From contig NC_088717.1 of the NCBI RefSeq assembly GCF_963576615.1, positions 37,142,802 through 37,206,801 of the forward strand: DNA of 64,000 nt, read 5' to 3'. The DNA comes from Watersipora subatra. Taxonomy: Eukaryota > Bryozoa > Gymnolaemata > Cheilostomatida > Watersiporidae. Made by a program: the position numbers and the translations under genes. The notes under the pieces were generated by a model. That model was not told the origin of the DNA. It saw only the letters and a program-made list of their open reading frames with translations, and did not search any database. Below are positions 59,701 through 64,000 of this stretch, piece after piece (position 1 is the stretch's first letter; every line of letters starts with the position of its first letter).

Positions 59701-62197
59701 TAAAAAGCATGCAATATAAGTCAAATCAAAAAAGGGTAATATTATAGTTAGCTCAAACAAACTTTTTCAAATAATCCCCACATAATAGGAACTACCATAT
59801 TTATTCAAGTAAAAGTCGCACCGCTATATTTAACATGTAAAACAGTACAAGTTTTTTAAATCCTCTATTCACTGCAATCCAAAAACATGGAATGTTTACC
59901 CTCTGCAGCTATGTTTCCAAAGTCTTTCACGAATTCTACAACCTTCAGTTTAAAAGCAGCATCATAACATGCACGCTTTCCTTTAGAAACCATAACAACA
60001 AGCAAATTTTGCTCATTAAGTGTTTGTCTCTGACGGCTTTAATCACGCGTAATTGAACGTTGTAGTCCATGCAAAGGCATTTTGCAATTAGGTATGTGTG
60101 CCATGTGCTATAGATCATAAGCAACAATAGCAAGAAAATACCTCCAAAAATTCACTTATGTATAAGTCTCACCTGACTATCTGAGTGATATTTTGGTACA
60201 ACAAAATGCGACTCACATTCGAATAAATACAATATATATACAATATATACTGTATTATCTAAAATATATAAATTGGATTTATTGTATACAATATATACAA
60301 TAAATCCAAATTATATATTTTAGATGATCTGGAGGAATTAGACCCACGACGCCGAACATATGCAGCTGTTTGGAGGACCGTAATATGAGTAGATGAACCT
60401 CGCCGTATGAGACATACAAACTTATAGCAGTGCGAAATCAACTGGACCACCTTGTTGATAAACTAAAACTCTCATTAACAGATTTGTACGCAACGTAAAT
60501 TTAGTCAATAGACATAAATTACATGTTAAATTAATCCTCCTTTTGTCCTGATTTCAAATACTGTACTTTTCGGACTATTAGCCGCTACTTTTTTCTGATG
60601 ATTTGAGCCTTGCGGCTTATATAAGGGTGCGGCTATTCTGTGGCTTTTTCCTTCATCGCTAGGGCGCATTAACCAGATTCTCCAGTTAGTGCGCCTCTAG
60701 CGGTGAAACAAAATACGAAACAATGCCTAACGGTTCCGTTAGGCACTAAGTTATAAAGCGTCAGTTAGTACGAAACAGTGCCGTTAGGCACTGTTTCGTT
60801 GTAAACAGCAAAGTTGCTGCCCTGTTAAAAAGCACCGCCCTGAGTTCTGCAGCCTATGCACTGTTTTATTATCATTTTTTTTAGAAAATAAAGCAGATGC
60901 GGCTTATATAGGGGTGCGGTTTATAGTCCGAAAAGTACGGTATGTAAGCCGTAAAATTATTAGTAGCCTAAACACTGAACATTTCATTTTTTCCAATCAT
61001 TGAAGGTAACAACCTGTACAAATGTGACCGCGCCAAATACATTATTATTTGCTTAAATAAGCAAATAAAGCGAACAAATAATATGTGTAAAAGGGTCCAA
61101 TTGGATTGATGCTAGTCTGAGTTTACACTTGTCACTTGTACAACACATTGGTTGTGGATACTTCCCAGTAAATTAATTCTATTCGCAGTTATTCACACAG
61201 AACTAACATACTGCGCATAAGATAGCATATAGACAAATTAGTGTCACCTCCTGTGCACAACTCCTTCACCGCTGTGCAGGTAAAAGCTTTAAACTAACAT
61301 TGCTGACGATACAGATGCTCACAAGTGAGACTTTTCGATGTAATCTATATACAGAAATAGCAAAATCTGTTGTGTGTATGTTTAGTTGTAGCAGATTATT
61401 TTTTAGTGACAAAAAAATCTGCTTCGCAGAGGATTCAATATCGGAATCCCCGTAGCAGTTCCGGAGGCATGAAGCTTAACCATTAGACTACATATTCAAT
61501 TGTATGTAGCAATCAATAATAGCGATAAAATACTTCAAATTGGTTAAAATACACATAACGACTTTGCATAACATGTTTTTTATTACCCGCGCAATGCAGG
61601 GAATTCATCTAGTTATGTACTAAAAAAGAGTTACAAATGTGCAACAATATGCAATACACACAGCCCCACTTTGGCCAAATACACACAGGTGCTGCACTAC
61701 AATATATCAGACTCACCGAGACAGGCAACTTTCCAGTTTTCATGGCCATCTCTGCCTCCCGAGCATACTTAGGCATAGTTCTGGCAATATAGCGCATACC
61801 AAACCCTAAGGCAGCCAGTCCAAGACCGGCAGCCACCAGACTTGATGACTGCAACAGATTATATAGAGAATAGTAAAAAGAGAGTGAGAAATTCTATGTC
61901 ACAGTTATAAGGCAAAGAACATGCAAAGTAGCAGGCTTTGGCAGGGCTCACCTAGCTTCAGACTGTAACAAATATATATACTGTATATTTGTCCTCTTTA
62001 TATTAACAATTTCCAATAAACATCAACTAGCCTGATAACTTCACCATGTATTGCTGCTCACCAACTTTATCTTGCTGTCCATTTAAAAATACAGCAAATA
62101 CTAAGTAAACATCACACAATTGTCTAATCCTTCTGCATCTTAGTTTACATATCGGTTGTAGAAAAGCTGGATGATGCACCTAGACTTAACGTACCAT
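53751..62197 (-). CDS. DNAJC19: DNAJC19 / TIM14 (Pam18), complete
   Basis: Exons in gene order: ATG alone (62197-62195), 61848-61717, 58527-58451, 57633-57563, 53818-53751. They join in phase to 351 bases, 116 residues, the same length as the human protein. An N-terminal membrane helix (SLVAAGLGLAALGFGMRYIA) precedes the Tim14 signature YYKGGFDTKMSKREAGLILG, then the J-domain with VKDAHKRIMLLNHPDRG (HPD at 91-93) and AAKINEAKDY. It is the inner-membrane J-protein that stimulates mitochondrial Hsp70 in the import motor at TIM23. The ATG-only first exon is inferred: human DNAJC19 also has its first intron right after the start. Intron 3 has a GC donor. Conserved length and residues argue that the gene is functional. 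Its stop lies 278 bp upstream of the EGF-repeat gene start. Confidence 0.93.
54125..55006. mobile_element. Foldback element with TTAA duplication, Kolobok-like
   Basis: The termini are TTAA-AGGTTGACTTGCAACA and its near-exact reverse complement followed by TTAA. The arms are about 135 bp with few mismatches (AAAATTCACATTACA, CACCATGTCTTAC, TGTTGTGTTGTAGGTGC in both). The core of about 600 bp is non-coding. A TTAA target with purine-G-rich ends suggests Kolobok; piggyBac would normally begin CCY. Confidence 0.8.
56420..56945. mobile_element. piggyBac-like element, copy 2, left end worn
   Basis: Aligns with copy 1 at several points (CCACAGCAAATGT, CATATCCATTGAGCACATG, AAGAATTAATCTGATTGGTT) and ends AGGGTTCAAAGGG-TTAA, a cleaner terminus than copy 1. 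Confidence 0.6.
56948..57053. mobile_element. hAT terminal fragment
   Basis: GCCGCATTTGGCCCGCGAGC followed by CGGACTTTGGACATGTCTG is the well-known end of a Charlie-type hAT. It abuts the TTAA of the piggyBac-like remnant. Only one end is present. Confidence 0.65.
57634..58450. repeat. DNAJC19: DNAJC19 intron filled by degenerate repeats of about 24 bp
   Basis: GGAACCAATGCTACACTCTG-like units, about ten recognisable, between 57858 and 58145. The rest of the intron has no feature. This intron begins with the GC donor. Confidence 0.6.
58445..58452 (-). promoter_or_regulatory. DNAJC19: GC-AG intron donor in DNAJC19
   Basis: Exon 3 ends GGC-GTG-AG and the intron starts GCAAGT. Joining at this point gives GTG-AGT-CCA-TCT (VSPS), exactly as in the family. 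The site otherwise matches the donor consensus fully (AG|GCAAGT), as usual for functional GC donors. Confidence 0.85.
58880..59482. repeat. Spaced direct repeat, 2 x about 105 bp
   Basis: Both copies run from TATACATTTACTACC to CCACTCTATGTNGTTATTATTCTA. They are about 500 bp apart, with small indels between copies. Confidence 0.6.
59793..60235. mobile_element. Possible MITE with ATTTATTC termini
   Basis: Left TACCATATTTATTCAAGTAA followed by AAGTCGCA; right, in reverse complement, ATTGTATTTATTCGAATGTG followed by AGTCGCA. No coding content; the target duplication is unclear. Confidence 0.45.
60257..60325. repeat. Near-perfect hairpin, 29-bp arms
   Basis: ATCTAAAATATATAAATTGG followed by ATTTATTGT pairs with its reverse complement with a single mismatch and an 11-base spacer. 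It is strong enough to extrude or to form a stable RNA stem in the DNAJC19 pre-mRNA. Confidence 0.85.
60559..60942. mobile_element. Inverted-repeat MITE, copy 2
   Basis: The termini TACTGTACTTTTCGGACTAT and, in reverse complement, TACCGTACTTTTCGGACTAT are nearly identical, with sub-terminal GCGGCTTATATAAGGGTGCG on both sides. Central GTTAGGCACTGTTTCG-type palindromes recur. 384 bp, no coding content. Confidence 0.8.
61369..61612 (+). mobile_element. Non-autonomous Helitron, copy H, 5' truncated
   Basis: It ends ACCCGCGCAATGCAGGGAAT then TCAT-CTAG-T, the family 3' end (hairpin CCCGC...GCAGGG). It carries a reversed tRNA-like block near 61420-61485. It lies about 105 bp past the end of DNAJC19 exon 2, inside intron 2. 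Confidence 0.65.
62195..62197 (-). CDS. DNAJC19: Inferred ATG-only first coding exon of DNAJC19
   Basis: On the - strand the sequence reads CTTACC-ATG-GTACGTTAAG: a good donor directly after an ATG, in the phase needed by exon 2 (TCA TCA AGT CTG), about 345 bases upstream. No in-frame ATG exists at the start of exon 2 itself. Confidence 0.6.
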
Positions 62198-64000
62198 GGT
62201 AAGTGGAATACGTTGAAGAGTGTGAACGAAAGGCTTCTACTGCTTCTTTTTATGTGACGAAGTAAGGTGGCACAAATATATCAGGTGTCTGAAGCGGAAT
62301 ACGGGCAACTATGTGGGGATTACAGCTGAGTCTTGTCTGGTTCAAAACCCCATCCTATAGCAAAGAATGGATCATAAACATCTAAGTGAACAGACTGGCA
62401 AACATAGATATCTTTAAACAGAATTAATTTGTAGCAACTTGAGGGATCAGAGAGATAACTTCTGTCAGTACCCTAATCTAGTTGCAAGTGCTTACCAACA
62501 AGCTGTTTTGTATAAAAAAAGGGCCTGCCCATTACCAGATGCCATAACAAAAATCAAATTTTGGTATCTAATCGATGGCTAATCCTAAGCCACCACCTTT
62601 TGCATTCATAGCAAACCAAGTATGCATAACTATTGAGTAGATATTTTTTATTGATAAAAACATCAAATCAGTTTCTTTTGCACTGCCCACCTCAACTTAT
62701 ATATAAAAAGAGGTGTTCATAGACACTAACTCTACACAGAAAATGTCAACAAGGTATCACGCATTGACTATATTTGAATGATATTTGCATTAAATGCTTT
62801 CCTCTTTTAGACTATTAAAAAGTTCACTCAATCAACATTCCATGCATACAATGACAACAATGTAATGTAAATAAAGTCACAAATCAAATAAAAAATAGGC
62901 CGGTACAAAAAAAACTGGCTGTGATGTGCCAGGTTTCATGTTATTCCACATGAAAATGTTTTTCTATTGATCTCATTATTCCGCGAACTGAGCATCAAAC
63001 TTTAATATTGGTCCCACGAGTAGAAATTAGGTGTTGATCTGAGTTTGCTTTAGCAAGTAACACTCAGTTTAATTAGAGATGGAATTAGCATCATTGAATT
63101 AGAATTAAATGAATAGAAACTAACAACAAAGACGCTTTAAGGACTGCACTTTAGCCACGAAAAAAACCTTGCATCAGAAGTCGGTTCCTTTTCTTTATTG
63201 TCCTTTAATTAAGACAAATGTAATGTCTATCCCACGTATTCCTACAGAAGAAGAAGGCATGCTTTCTAGTCTGTCAATAGGATTTCTATGATGCGTCAGG
63301 TTAAAAGTCAGCTTTTAAAAATCCATTAGCATTTAGGTCTATGTTTCTGATTTTTAGTTCTTAAAATTCTCGTTTAAAAACTTAAAAATAAATCTCACAG
63401 CTAGCCTATGAACAAATGCAGATAACCATTCCATATGCTTTCACGAGCATGAGAACTGATGAAATGTAGGAGAGTTCCCCGCAGTCAGCCTTAGAACCAA
63501 AAACAATACACATTTATGATGTTTTTCTATGAACTCACTATGATTTGCGCGTTGTATACTGATATATACCGTAATATTGGTAGCCAATAATACGAGTCTT
63601 ATTAATCTTAGCGATTGCAATTTTGTTTTGTTTTACATAGTCCTAGTAGGTAGTCAAAACTAGATTACATATAAACCTAATAAATGACTGGCAAAAAGGA
63701 TTGGCAGACTATGGTATACTTCTACGTCAATTATTTATTATGACTGCCTTTTGTATAATTACTAGCCTTGCAATTGAGAGCCGGTCGCTATATTGCGCAG
63801 TATCCGAGTTCATCGCATTCAGACGGGTACTTATCGAGATTTAGTAATTGTAATAGTTTTGGATATTTGATTGAAAGTTTTGATCGTATGTCTCAATGGT
63901 GTTTGTTAGCTTCTCAAGGGCTTACACAATCATGAAAAATATACAGTATACTCATTCTCAAACAGCATACCGTAAACTAACATTTTCATATGCAATGTAC
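62198..64000. other. Upstream of DNAJC19, right edge: nothing recognised
   Basis: AT-rich sequence expected to include the DNAJC19 promoter and 5' UTR. No conserved coding sequence, RNA gene or clear transposon end was seen. Confidence 0.5.

Larger units (their letters stand above)
58528..61716. other. DNAJC19: DNAJC19 intron 2 (3.2 kb)
   Basis: Contains a spaced duplication of about 105 bp (58880-58985 and 59379-59482), a MITE (59793-60235), a long hairpin (60257-60325), a second MITE (60559-60942) and Helitron H (61369-61612). No other gene is seen. Confidence 0.6.

Overview
The window is intron-rich, AT-rich nuclear DNA of an animal, probably an invertebrate. Introns are canonical and often 0.5-6 kb. 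Every recognisable gene is a conserved metazoan gene split into short exons, and the introns are full of minisatellites, Helitrons and small inverted-repeat DNA transposons. A lophotrochozoan-type marine invertebrate fits the general look, but that is only an impression. I found no bacterial, plasmid or phage features.

Five host genes can be modelled by matching splice sites and reading phase exon by exon. (1) HELQ, + strand, 1475-15976: the 3' ten exons of a Ski2-like DNA repair helicase whose 5' part lies off the left edge. (2) LRRC51, - strand, 22597-18170: complete, six coding exons, 230 residues, convergent with HELQ. (3) XPNPEP3, + strand, 24850-41061: complete, ten exons, 482 residues, divergent from LRRC51, with all five metal ligands. 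(4) An EGF-repeat single-pass membrane protein, - strand, 53473-41313: twelve exons, 625 residues, not recognised as a named family, tail-to-tail with XPNPEP3. (5) DNAJC19/TIM14, - strand, 62197-53751: five coding exons, 116 residues, directly upstream of gene 4 on the same strand. HELQ acts in DNA repair, XPNPEP3 and DNAJC19 are mitochondrial, LRRC51 is a small LRR protein, and gene 4 is a surface protein. They do not form a pathway; this is ordinary metazoan synteny.

The rest is repeat biology. A Helitron family recurs through the window. Its copies share a 3' end with a GC-rich hairpin, CTAG and a flanking T, and a 5' end rich in TATA. One longer relative still encodes the C-terminal piece of the Helitron helicase. 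Several copies carry a tRNA-like block read opposite to Helitron polarity. There is also a 1.3-kb hAT element with a perfect 8-bp target duplication, a hAT-like MITE that appears to have landed across a Helitron end, TTAA-flanked foldback elements, piggyBac-like remnants and a Tc1/mariner-like MITE. Tandem arrays have units of 12, 13, 18, 27, 28, 29, 30, 31, 34, 36 and 54 bp.

The most unusual point is in the EGF gene. The 5' splice site of the exon just before the transmembrane exon has been amplified into a 14-unit, 27-bp minisatellite, so fourteen GTAAGT donors lie in a row. An in-frame stop is built into the first donor, so use of any later donor, or retention of the intron, should end the protein just before its membrane anchor.
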